This document shows, piece after piece, positions 32,474-43,009 of a DNA stretch of 64,000 bases (positions are counted from its first letter, which is position 1; each line of letters begins with the position of its first letter). Made by a program: the position numbers and the translations under genes. The DNA comes from Nannochloropsis oceanica (lineage: Eukaryota > Sar > Eustigmatophyceae > Eustigmatales > Monodopsidaceae), in assembly GCA_004519485.1 (NCBI GenBank), contig CP038107.1, forward strand, positions 1 to 64,000, in the 5' to 3' direction. The notes beneath the pieces are model-generated. The model saw nothing but the letters and a program-made list of their open reading frames with translations. It did no database searches and had not been told where the DNA came from.

Positions 32474-32640
32474 TTGCCAACCCCTGGTCTGGCCTTGCTA
32501 ATCCTCATGTCCCGCGCGGAGAATCCTCCTCAATTCTTTCGTGGGGGCCGGCTCCTTCAAGAACACGTCATAGATGCTCACGGGAAATTTAAGAGTCAGC
32601 AGCCACATCTCATCAAGATGGAGCAGAAATCACTTTGTCC
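32474..32640 (+). mobile_element. Helitron Rep-side fragment
   Basis: The plus frame reads ENPPQFFRGGRLLQEHVIDA then HGKFKSQQPHLIK. This matches the conserved Helitron region 'GGRLFQQYVVDxYAKIExxRLxYI' that follows the Helitron-like N domain. It is an isolated piece, opposite in orientation to the helicase remnant at 27.4-29.5 kb. Confidence 0.55.
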
Positions 32641-33141
32641 ATTCCACTATGCTGTCTTGCCTTATGCTGACATTCTGTTAGCTGCACAGGCAGTCGACCA
32701 GTTGGATAAGGGGAACAGTTTTCGGTCGCAACAGGCACATTCTCTTATTTGGGTTCCCCTTCAAATGACTTTTTTTGGCCTTGCTTGTTGTACTCACTTA
32801 AGCGTTGATAGAGAGAGAAAGGACGCCTACGACGACGGTTTTGGATATCCCCTGCTTCTTCCTCTGTGCCCTCCCAAGGCGTCTGTAGCCGATATCCTAT
32901 TTTTCATTTTTAGGAACAGTTGTCGGCATATTCTCATGTTTAAGTTCCCCTTCAGACGATGTGCCTTGGCTTAGATTGTTGAACTCATTTGAAGGTTGAC
33001 GGCGAGATAGACAATTTGGATTCGTTCACGTACATGGTTTCAGACCAACTTGCGCCGCGCAATACCTTGCTCTCGCTTATTGCTTACATTTGTCCAACAC
33101 CCTGTAAATTCACAGACGCACAGGTGCACGGACCCGAAACC
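32641..33141. promoter_or_regulatory. Upstream region of the STELLO/DUF288 gene
   Basis: AT-rich sequence with two short similar stretches, GGGGAACAGTTTTCGGTCGC at 32710 and TAGGAACAGTTGTCGGCATA at 32911, each followed by a GTTCCCCTTCA block (32753, 32944). This is a degenerate direct repeat of about 200 bases. No gene recognised. Confidence 0.45.
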
Positions 33142-35635
33142 ATGCCTGACTTTATGCCGCTCTCTTTATGGAATCAAGCTGCGAGGAAAGTCCTGGTGCT
33201 CGTTATTCTAGTTACCTTACCCCTATACTACTTAGCTACTGATCAACGGTTTAGTGGTGAAGACTTGAAAGACTTTACCAGCTTTTGGATGTTGAAAACC
33301 GCAAACAGGCAGCACAGTTCTACGGCTACGACTGAAAATACCGATAACCACTCGACTGCTACCTCGGGAAGCTCATGGAAAGGTGAAAAGATTCGAGAAT
33401 TTCCTCCAGAACGTCTTCAAGAACTCCCTGAGCCTTTGTCTCTTCCGTCTGAGCTCTCTCGATATATTTTGTCTGTTTCACCGCAGGTGAAGAAGTGCTC
33501 AAATTGGGCTGTGGTCACAACAATTTTTAATGTATCGACGGCTGTGTCTCAAACAGCTAGACTATTAGACAAGGTAATCCATTTTTTTTACCTGCTTCAT
33601 CAAAGGCATCTAATTAACCCCAAATCCTTCACCACGTCTCCATAAATAGTGGTGTATGGCAGTCGTTGCCGATAAAAGGGGTCCCAAACAATACGAAATT
33701 GACAACCCACTTGTATTTTACCTAAGCATCGACATCCAAGTCCAAATGGCTTCTCTATCGCCAATGGTCGAAGCAATACCATGGAATCACTTTGGCCGCA
33801 AAAATGTGGGGTATTTATGGGCCATCGTTCATGGCGCACAGGTGATTTGGGACTTTGACGACGATAACGAGCTTTTGGCACCACTTGTGCCATGGAGGCC
33901 AAATTCTTTAGTCAACAATACAATCTTTTTCCCCAACTACAACGAATCTGTCATGAATGTCTATCCCTATCTTGGAGCTTCAAACAACAAGTCGTGGCCT
34001 CGTGGGTTCCCACTTCTGCAATTAAAGGTCGAAGCATCTAATCCGACTCCGTCAAATACAAAGGCTCTTTTGGGCAGTTGGAACTCGTCCAAAATAGGCA
34101 TTGTGCAGTCCTTGGCCAATCACGATCCAGATGTGGACGCCATCTACAGAATCACCCAAACTTTACCACTTAACTTTGATCGTAGCGATACCACACGCAC
34201 TTTGATTCTTCCAAAACGAACGATGTCGCCGTATAACGCCCAAGCTACTTTACATTATCACAATGCATTATGGACTTTGATGCTCCCTATATCAGTCCAC
34301 GGCCGCGTTGCAGATATTTTACGTTCCTATATTATGCAGCGTCTCCTTTGGGATGCTGGTATCCAGATCGCTTTTGACGGGCCGTGGGTCCGACAAGAAC
34401 GGAATGTACATAATTACCTTGCCGACTTCGACTCTGAACAACCATTATATTTGCGTACGGAAAAATTGGTCGAGTTTTTGTTGTCTTGGAAATCAAGTAA
34501 GGCCACTTTGCCTGAACGCATCATAGATTTGTACGTAGAGATGTATGAGCGGGGCTACATTGACGCCGTGGATGTCGACTTGATTCAGTACTGGCTGGCC
34601 GAACTTTTGAATAGTGGATACATTTTTCCAACGATTGCTTCCAGAGCAACTCTCATTGTCCGGACGTATGGCCACGACATAAAACGCTTGAATGAGTATT
34701 TGTTACCAACACTTGACATGTTCGTCAACAAGAAAGATTTCGACTTCACCATTGTTCTAGATAATGAGAATGCTCACGACCACTTAATTGGAACTTGTCT
34801 CGTACAAAATGGATACAATGTCGTATATGAAGATTTACCACTCGACCACGAAAAAATTTTCCGTGGGACAGCTTTCGGAGGCAGCTATGGAAGACCAGGA
34901 TACGACCGTCAACAGTGGTCGACATTTTATCTTGACCAGCATACCGACGCGGATTTAATTGGTGTAATGGATGCAGACTCGATGGTGTACGCGTATCTGG
35001 CTAGGTCATCTATTTACGATCAAGATGCACGAATCCTGTTGAGGGCTGCCACCGGTGACCACTACCAAAACGATCCGTTGGCACTGAAAAGCACTCGTAC
35101 CGCATCCCAATTTTTGGACTTCATGTGGACGGATAGAAACCCGTTTTGGTTACGTCGGGAGACGTTTCAGAATGTTCGTAACTACATCTCGAATGAATGG
35201 GAAAAATCATTCGATGAAGCATTTGTTGCCTTTTCCGACAAATCATATTCCCAATTCAACATTATTTTCAACTACGCCGTTGTGGAAGAGTCAAACTTTT
35301 ATCGAGCCATTCTACCTAATGATTCCACTGGAGTAGTGAGTGTAGGCTGCAACCGGTGCCGACCAGAAGATGTTCCTATTGGATGCTGTCGGTCGTTTGG
35401 CGTAGAATGTGAAAATTTACAGCACGAATGGAGGGGTAATATAGATCATTTGCTCCGATTTAATAATTATGATGTATCATGGATTGGGCGCGGGGACATG
35501 GTCGATGCATACTATAGTGAAGTGCAAAAGGAATTAGGAGAGATTGATCCAGATCTGGTTGATGAGATGAAACAGTCTTGTGAAGCCTATATTAAGGGCC
35601 AAGTTCGGCACGGGACACTTTGCGTCGAACTTTAA
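33142..35635 (+). CDS. STELLO/DUF288-family glycosyltransferase, type II membrane protein (805 aa)
   Basis: Two exons in phase, 33142-33573 and 33650-35635, with a 76-base intron. The N-terminus is short, then one membrane span (KVLVLVILVTLPLYYLA) and a Ser/Thr-rich stem. The DUF288 domain starts at the intron: CSNWAVVTTIFNVSTAV ... LDKWCMAVVADKRGP. Diagnostic blocks follow: GRKNVGYLWAIVHGAQVIWD with the acidic DFDDDN, FFPNYNESVMNVYPYLGAS, SWPRGFPLL, and GPWVRQERNVHNYLADFDSE. The C-terminal half contains a second nucleotide-sugar-like segment (FTIVLDNENAHDH, LIGVMDADSMVYAY). Plant STELLO proteins are Golgi proteins acting in cellulose synthase assembly; other members are uncharacterised. It is compositionally unlike its GC-rich neighbours: AT-rich, no GGGA/TCCC intron, inside a transposon-rich island. 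The gene looks whole. Confidence 0.88.
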
Positions 35636-36365
35636 ACGGATAATGGCGTGTACACAATCCGAGGCATGAGGTGGGAAGTAATAATATCCGAAGCACATTT
35701 CCATTACATCCCAAATAAAGCGCGAAGCGCGTAATAACAACCATGACAAATGACATAATCCATACCGATTATACGCGGAAGTTTTTTTTAATTATTATAT
35801 TTTTATTCTTTTTATGTTTCAATCGTCATAATGTGGTTTGTCACCGGCATAGTCGCATTCCCTCTGTTAGGGGTATTAAAGTTAGGGTTAGGGGCGCAAC
35901 TTCATGACGATCGATAGATACTACGGTGTTGTTTCGAGTCGTTTCTGCTTCTATCCCCAACACCTCCATTGCGCCCACCACCTTCGCCACGGTTTCCCGT
36001 ATTTTTCTTCCAAACTAGCCTATTATGTTTTATGTCCCTGAAGACTACCCACATGTTAGCATCGGTACCCCTTGCTACTGTTCCTTCTATATCCAAATGA
36101 GCGCATCGACCAAAACCCTGACTGAGAAGATTACTCCTTCCGGTGCTGTTGGACAGAGAATCCTTCGTGCCCAACGCTCTTAGACGCTCTTAGATTCCTA
36201 CCCAAATAAAGCGCAAAGCGCGTACTTTTGCGCATGCCCTGTCGTCAAATCCTCCGCGGGGAACGCGGAACGCACGCTGTTGTAGCTGCAATGAAGCTAT
36301 GGCAGCGGTCGCAGGGCTGAAGCATCGCTAGGAGGCGCGTCGGCGTAACTCTAACACTCACAGAA
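35636..36365. other. Repeat-bearing intergenic region downstream of STELLO gene
   Basis: Two copies of CCCAAATAAAGCGC followed by R-AAGCGCGTA (35709-35732 and 36199-36223), each with a GCGC-GAA/AAA-GCGC hairpin, suggest termini of a repeat family. A GTTAGGGTTAGGGG telomere-like run lies at 35881. No gene recognised. Confidence 0.55.
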
Positions 36366-36732
36366 CTAGCATCCCCCCCCCTCCGCTTTGCGCGTTAGTT
36401 CTATAATCCCTCCCGTCTCGCCTGCGTCCCGGTATTTTTCGAATTGCCTCTCCCGGTCCCCGTATTCTTCGGCCTCCTTTTCGGCATCATGCGCATACAA
36501 TGGAAACTCGATCGCATAGTTTCCATCGTCGTCAAAGTTTACAACCTCACTCAATAATTCGAGACGATCAGCGTTCGACACATATTTCCACCTCTTCTTA
36601 TTATCTTTGAGTGTCACCTCAAGAAGATTTTCAACTCTCCTGGTACGAATCAACGGCCACCCTTCGTCTATATAATTAGGAATCTCTTTCTTGAACACTC
36701 GACGAAATGGAAGACGACGAGGACCAGACATG
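36366..36732 (-). CDS. Small hypothetical protein (about 121 aa)
   Basis: Minus-strand frame from ATG 36732 (MSGPRRLPFRRVFKKE) to a stop at 36366, 121 residues. Composition is that of a normal globular protein: WPLIRTRRVENLLEVTLKD, RLELLSEVVNFDDDGNYAI, then a Glu/Arg helix. No family recognised. It lies just downstream of a decayed Pif1-like helicase on the same strand, so it may be a second gene of the same mobile element. Confidence 0.4.
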
Positions 36733-36849
36733 GCAAAGGAGGGGGAGGATCTCGCGCGCAGGACCGGCAAATTGAACTTGTATTCTCATCGGTCGTCAGG
36801 GTAGCCAAGAGATCCAGAGAAAGACGATGATTGCATACACTGCACGTGG

Positions 36850-37560
36850 CGGCCGGTAGGGAAGGCGGCGGCCAGGGCACGCCTCTGTTAGGCCGAGGGA
36901 CCGGCGGGTCTGTTGAAGAAAGAACCACCGTCCCTGGAGACAGCTTCAGGAGACAGCTTCAGGGAACGGTCCTCCACCAGGTTCTGGGCAAGGTGTCGCG
37001 CCGTGTCTGCGCACCACATCATTATGAAGGAGGCCCGAAAACCAGATACGGATGTACGGGTCCATCGCCAACTTGAGTAAGTACTCGTGGTCACGGGGGA
37101 ATGCCGGCATGATTACACGGAGATCGTCCAGGCAAGCTGCGGACACGCGAAATGCCCACCAAAAATATTAAGAATGTGAGATGAGGCATCATCTTTGACC
37201 GTGTAAAATCGAGGACGAGGCGGTCGACCGTCCGGCCCGGCTCTTTGGGTAATTCATAGGGGTGGTAAAAGGAAGGGTGTAAGAACGATGTCGTCGTATG
37301 GATATGCGCGCGTGTAAAATATGTTTATATATGCATTTCCATATACCCCGATATTTTGGTGTACGTTAGCATGGCGAAACAAAGTGAGCATATACTCACG
37401 GAGCTTGTGGTATGTGATGACGAACGCAGATTCCACGGGAATTGCGTTAATCTTCACCTTGAATGGCTCTGAAAATTGAGCAAGCGAATGGCCTTTGAAA
37501 CGGCCGGGCATGACTTGTTGTAAAGAAATGGCAGATTGTTTGAGTCTGCGCCTTCAACCT
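36850..37560 (-). pseudogene. Pif1-like helicase C-terminal remnant
   Basis: Minus-strand pieces in order: AIPVESAFVITYHKLR (37443-37395) matches the helicase motif with THK, normally followed by QG. GRTVDRLVLDFTRSKMMPH then LTFLIFLVGISRVRS (37230-37140) matches the 'GQT...V.LDL ... VALSRVRS' end. Next comes DDLRVIMPAFPRDHEYLLKL and a WFSGLL ending (37125-37020). A GTGAGT donor follows the first piece, so an intron is possible. Further down are paired CxxC motifs (CSVCNHRL, SICRSC). Probably a transposon-encoded SF1 helicase in decay, distinct from the Helitron helicase at 29 kb. Confidence 0.5.
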
Positions 37561-37927
37561 TGGGAGAATTGCGCGGGCGAGCTCATGATATTGCTTGGAA
37601 CTGTCATGTGTGAGAACCAGTAACCCTTGACTTTGAGTGGAAGGCGAGGGCCAAAATGGAGGCATTGGTCTGTATAGGCTTTGCTTGATTAAGAGAGGAA
37701 TTCAAAAATAAATGCACACGAGAATCCCGCCCTTTAATTTCGTTTTTTACAGAGGAATGGCAGGTCGCTTTTCGTATCCATTTTATTCATTTGTATGTCT
37801 ACAACCTAAATCTCCTCACCTTGCCATACTCAGGCACTCACTGAAATTGACTATATAATTCCAATCGATTCTTTTCGTACCCCTGGAGGATGGAAGGGAA
37901 GGGAGGAGGACGGACAGAAGAGTTGCC

Positions 37928-39082
37928 TCATGAAATCGTACACGAGCTTCCACCCGCGCTGGCGCTATCACTCTTATACACCTTTCCTGCCATTCTCGCC
38001 GCCCGGCGGGCATTCATCCTCTCGACGATCAGATCTCTTTCGGCCTTCCCTTTTTTATAGCTTTGGTCAACCACGCCTTGAACTTCCTTTGTTTTTTGAC
38101 GGATGAAGAACTGCGCACCCTTCTCGTCGGGGCGGATGTCCATGAACGGATTGCGTCTGAGCGAGAGAGGAAGCGAGTTGGGTCATGGGAAAAAGATGAA
38201 GTCAAACAAAGGAGACTGATCCAGTGGGTCATTGAGTGCTGTAGGCAAATAGGCTAGGCAACATCTTGTTCACCAAGCATTTGAAATGGACACGTCTAGC
38301 CTCCCCCTCCCATCCTCAACTCCCTCCCTTCTTTCCTCACCTCTTGACAAATGGCTCCTTATTCACCCCCTCCCCCTCCCCATAATGCCAAGCATTCCAC
38401 TCATCGTGATCGAAGATCTTGAAATCCGGTGGTGGCCGGGGCGCGCGTATATCGCCTTGATTTCCTCCCTCCTTCCCAACGCCTGGGCTGTAGAAGGAGG
38501 AGACACGGGAGATTCCTAATTTGGAGTCATACTTCCGGCGAGCATCTTGGTCGGAAAGGATGTTATAGGCTTCGGTGAGCTGCTTGAAGATGCGAGTTTT
38601 ATCCTCGTTGTTGCCTTTGGTAGAGGGTAGGAGGAAAGGAAGGGTGGGAGGAAGAGGAGGGTGAGAAGGGTAAGAGTAAGAAATAGTGGTTGGGCACTGT
38701 GGCACTCAGCGCGCTGAAGTCCAATGTACGAACCATTTCACTTCTCACTCCTCCCCTCCCCTAGCCCCCTCCGTCTCCTTGCCCTACCCGTCACGTCTGG
38801 ATGGAGTCTAAGTGCGAAGTTCTTGTAGGCTACCTTAATGTCCTGAATGCTGGCTGACCTATGTTAAGGAGAGGTGAACAGAGGGAAGGAGAAAAGGATA
38901 GAGATATGGGTGAAGAATAAAGAAGGAAAATGTAATGGGAGAGCGAAGGAGAGAGAGAAGAGAGAGATCGAAGGTGGAATAAGGGATGAAGGAGAGAGAA
39001 CAGTGCGTGATGGAGGTAGAGGTGGAGGGAGGGCATGATACACGTACCGGGACACTTGGAGGATGACGTAGTAGTCCTTCAT
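37928..39082 (-). CDS. J-domain (DnaJ/HSP40) protein (202 aa)
   Basis: Four exons in phase: 39082-39048, 38858-38788, 38614-38341, 38156-37928. ATG 39082 is used because the upstream frame offers no ATG. MKDYYVILQVSRSASIQDIK, then AYKNFALRLHPDVTG with the essential HPD motif, then QLTEAYNILSDQDARRKYD complete a full J domain at residues 1-70. The rest is Pro/Gly-rich with a WNAWHYGEGEG segment and a basic helix (NARRAARMAGKVYK). There is no zinc-finger or substrate-binding domain, so this is a class C J protein that would stimulate an HSP70 partner at a site set by its tail. No signal or transmembrane segment. Divergent to the D-box gene. Confidence 0.88.
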
Positions 39083-39284
39083 CGTTTCAGTTCCCGAGGA
39101 ATACCAAATAAAATATTGTTCTTGCTCTACCAAGCTATTGGAGCGGGTGGTGGTAGCAGGCAGGATGCAAGGATGTCGCGGAGGCTCTTGGGCGGTCGTG
39201 GCCTCGCGTTGGGAGATGAGGCGCCAAACAGAGGTCTATAAATCGGCGTTGCCGCCGCCGCCGCTGCTACGGCTGGTACTGCTA

Positions 39285-39320
<36 letters not shown>

Positions 39321-40235
39321 TTGTTGTTGTTGGTGGTGGTGCTGTCGTTATCCACGGGAGCTGTGGTGAGTGTCCTGCTCCTCGCCGGTAATGGAAGGAA
39401 GTGGGATGGCGGAGGAGAGACGACGCGGCTCAAGCGTGTCAGATGAGGAGAAGTACACACGACGCAAATTAAAGTTGCCGGTGACACTCTTAACCTTGCC
39501 TACGCTGCCTCCCTACCCGGCTGTCCTGTTTTGTGTGAATGTTGAGAGCGTTGGCAAGACGTGAGGCGAGCTGTCTCTACATCACCAGACAGTGCTCTTG
39601 CTTCCTTTCTACGTACACAATAACACGAGAACTCAGGAATCTAAGCAAGATAGCGCACAAGCAATGCCTTCTTCTTACCATCATACACTCTAAACAGCCC
39701 ACTTACTCACGCACAATGGCTTTCTGGACAGAGGGCATGCGTGGCTCGAGTCTACGAGGCGGTCTAAATACGCGCCAAGGAGGCATTTATGAATTTCGTG
39801 ATTGCAACTGCTCTCGAGCCGTTGTGGTGTTGTTTCCGTCTCATCTTGATTAGTTTCCCTCACGAGACGACCAACGACCACAACTTATAGAGCCACCGGT
39901 CAGAAAGCTCCACATTTTCCCTTGGCATGCATGCGTGGTAGTTGGATTGGGAATTACCCTCGTACTTTTGGTCTTCTTTGTGTCGTGCCGCGCACCGCCT
40001 TCTTGGAAGCGAGAAGCGACCAGGCAACGCGCAGCTCGAGTGTATTACCGGACACACAACGCATTACGCACATATAGCCACCTCGTTCATCCCACCTATC
40101 CTTTCACACACTTCATGGCTTCACATCAACCAGACCATCCAAATTCCGCCCGGGAAGCACAAACTAATTTCTCATTCCTCTCTCGCTCTCATCCACTCTT
40201 GCCACAGCAAAGATCGAGACACAGGGTCACCTCAC
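39083..40235. promoter_or_regulatory. Divergent region between J-protein and D-box protein genes
   Basis: 1.15 kb with a (GCT)n microsatellite at 39277-39316 that grades into GTT units (39316-39340). Open frames through the microsatellite are poly-Leu or poly-Ser artefacts. No gene recognised. Confidence 0.45.
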
Positions 40236-41582
40236 ATGTCTACCACCCGCCATCGCCCCGCCACGGGTGATGAGAACATCTATGGCACGGGACGTTCCAC
40301 TAACAGTAAAGGCAGCGCCGCTGCCGCCGGTCCTCCGACCAAGCCAGGGGTGTCTTCCTCTTCCTCCTCTACGATTGGACCTTCCGGTCTAACAGGCGGC
40401 AAGACCGTGGCTCGCAAAGCCCTGGGTGCGTTAATGCCTTCCTTCTCGGTGCAGACGGAGGGACAGGAGGAGGACCAAGCGTTGATTAAGCAAGGTTTAG
40501 GGAACAAGGGGTGAGTGATCAGTTGGCGGGGGAGGGAGGAAGGAGAGCTAGGACCATTACGTAACGAAGGCGTGCATTCGTGCTTTCATGCTCTGAAGAA
40601 GAAAGGAAGAGGGTAGAGTGGGCTATTAGTGGCAGTATTATGATCTCAATCCCTGTTACTGTCCTTATTCTCCCGCCTGCAACCCATCCAAAACAGGCCT
40701 CGTCCTCGCCGTGCCCTCGGCGAGATTACCAACAGGGTGGGAGCAGGCAAAAGCCGGAGCAGTACCTTCTCGTCCTCCACAAAGAGTTCCTCCTCTTCTT
40801 CATCCTCCTATGCCAAATCCACCATCAAATCGTCGTTGTCTGCTTTGTCTTCATCTTCCGTCGCCGCCCCGCCCTCTCTCCCTCCCTCCCTCCTCGCGGA
40901 CCTCCCCTCCTTTTCCGACGACGAGGACGAGGAGGATGAATGGGAGGTCGAAAGGGCGGCGGGACGATTGGGTGAGGAAGAGGATAAATTGGTGGCGATT
41001 AAACGAGCGACAAAGGAAAAGGAGGGAGAGGCGGCGTTCTTGCGAGAGCTGGAGGGAGGGAGGAGGAGGAGAGTGGAAGAGGACCGGGCGCAGGAGCAAG
41101 AGCAGAAAGAGGAAGAAGAGTTTGAGAGGCAGCTGCAGGGGTTGCTATTGCAGGATATTCAAAGTGAGTGCGGAGAAAGGTGAAAGGAAGAGAGGGACGG
41201 AGGGAGGGGTGCTCTATGCTTCTATCTTCATGTCAATCAAAAGTAATCCTCCATGTTGTCTTTCCCCGTCACCTACCACAACTTGACCTCTTGCCTTTTC
41301 CCTCCCTCCCTCTCTACCTCCCTCCCTCTCTACCTCCCTCCCTCTCTACCTCCCTCCCTCTCTACCTCCCTCCCTCTCTACCTCCCTCCCTCTCTACCTC
41401 CCTCCCTCTCTACCTCCCTCCCTCTCTCTCTCCCTCTGTAAATTTACACAACAGCGCTCATGACCAGCGCGGCGCTGGTGGAGGAGGAGATTGAGGAAGG
41501 GAGGGAGGGCAGGAGTGAGGGAGTGGATGTGACATCGTTAGGTCCGGCAGTCGACGATTTGGACTTGCTAGAGGATTTCTAG
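40236..41582 (+). CDS. D-box protein, securin-like APC/C substrate candidate (289 aa)
   Basis: Three exons in phase: 40236-40510, 40697-41163, 41455-41582. The N-terminus contains GDENIYG (a KEN-like element), then TVARKALGALMPSFSVQ, then a perfect destruction box, RRALGEITN (RxxLxxxxN), right after the first splice junction. This is followed by a Ser-rich basic linker, an acidic patch (LPSFSDDEDEEDEWEVE), a charged coiled coil (EEEDKLVAIKRATKEKEG to EEEEFERQLQGLLLQ) and a short acidic end, DDLDLLEDF. The layout (N-terminal KEN/D-box degrons, basic Ser-rich middle, acidic C-terminus, no globular fold) is that of securins and similar cell-cycle proteins, whose sequences diverge fast. Separase binding is not demonstrable from sequence. 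Alternatives: another APC/C substrate such as a shugoshin-like or spindle protein. Confidence 0.6.
41309..41437 (+). repeat. 16-bp tandem repeat CTCTACCTCCCTCCCT, about 8 copies
   Basis: Perfect higher-order unit built from TCCC and CTCTAC in intron 2 of the D-box gene, lying in its acceptor-side pyrimidine tract. Confidence 0.95.
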
Positions 41583-41937
41583 AGAGGGCGTCAAGGGAGG
41601 AGGGAGACGGTGGAAAGCATGCACTACGCCTATTCCTTCTGGCGTGTAAAGGCGGAGGAGGGGAGGAGGAGAGGAGGAGGAAGGAAGGGGGTAGGGAGAT
41701 GTATGAGCATGACGGAGAGGGGCAGAGGGAGAAAGGTGGAGGGGGGGCAGCAACTTGTCCAGAGAAATTCAATCTCGTAGTGAATTCTACGCACGGGAAG
41801 GCTAAGAAGAAGAACAAGTGGTAGTAGTCGTCGAGTACGAATAAGAAAATAAAAATAAGGGGAAAATGGAGCGCAGCAGCGCCAGCAGCAGCCGCAGGAG
41901 CAGCAACAGCCAGCGGAGGAACAAACATCTGAACGTA

Positions 41938-42056
41938 CGCACACATACACACACAGATACGCACACACACACACATACACACACATACACACACATATAT
42001 ATATATATGTATGCACACATACACGCATACGCATACACACACACACTCTTCACACA
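41938..42056. repeat. (CA)n-type microsatellite
   Basis: CACACA units interrupted by TA, with an ATATATATAT core at about 41996-42008. Confidence 0.9.
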
Positions 42057-42145
42057 AGTGCTTTCACACACCATCGCATATCAGCGGCGGTAGCAGCAGC
42101 AGGAGAAGAAGCTGTCACCGGGGAGACGGGAGATGCCTACCAACC

Positions 42146-42173
<28 letters not shown>
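42146..42173. repeat. (AT)n microsatellite
   Basis: Fourteen uninterrupted AT units. Confidence 0.95.
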
Positions 42174-42176
<3 letters not shown>

Positions 42177-43009
42177 CGTCTCGCAAACTTGCAAGTAGGA
42201 AGAAAGAAAGCCTGTCAACCTTGATTCCTCGAGAACGAGAAGATAAGGCTGGGAAAAACAAAGAAGAAAGGAGGAAAGAAAAACATCACAACACACGAGC
42301 TCATCAGAAGAAGGACAAAAAAGATACCGCGCGGTTGAAAGAAAAATCTTTCGACGGAAAACGTTCCTTTTGGTCCACTGGGCCCTTCGTTTCTCCCCTT
42401 TCAGCCCTTTTTCAAATTGTTGTGTTCGATTTAGCTATCGTTGAGGATGCGGAGATGATACAACCGTGTCACTGCCTTGCATGTGACGGATTTATGCCAT
42501 AATTCCAACATTTCGATATAGCTACTCCTTCAGCTGCCGGACGTACCACGCATCCAAGAGGGAAGATGACCTGGATTGAGAGAGAGAGAAAAAAAAAGAG
42601 AGAAAGAGAGAAATAAATAAATAAATAAATCAGGAAAAGAGAGAGCGACTGACAAAAATGGAAATGTGCATCTTGCTTGCGCATTTTAGAACCTTTGCTG
42701 CACCGTCTGTCTTTCCATTCTTTCGCTCGTTGCCTTATGCCCTCTCGTCTCCTTCCTCTGTCTCATTCTTCCTATCTCTCCGTCCCGCCTTGCCTCCTCC
42801 TTGTAACAGCACCCCTTTTCTCTTCCAATCCCCTGCTCTCACGACGCAATACATCGTGTCCTTCCCACAATAGGGTCCATGCTCTCCATTTCCCTCCCTT
42901 CCTCCCTTCCTCCCTCCCTTCTTGTATACTAGCTACACTAACCAATTTACCCACATTCCACCCCCTCCCTCCCTCCCTCCCTCCCTCCCTGCTTCCATCG
43001 GTGCCTCGC

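Larger units (their letters stand above)
41583..43009. other. Convergent intergenic region with microsatellites
   Basis: Between the stops of the D-box gene and NDUFA9. It holds a (CA)n/(CACATA)n run at 41938-42056, a pure (AT)n run at 42146-42173 and an (AAAT)n run near 42612-42630. Frames here are short and low complexity; no gene recognised. Confidence 0.6.

Noticed and set aside
39138-39446. Poly-Leu/poly-Ser protein across the (GCT)n run
   Set aside because: Microsatellite translation only; no conserved flanks and both strands are equally open.
41938-42175. Possible Z-DNA or origin-like element
   Set aside because: Plain (CA)n and (AT)n microsatellites; nothing else supports an origin.
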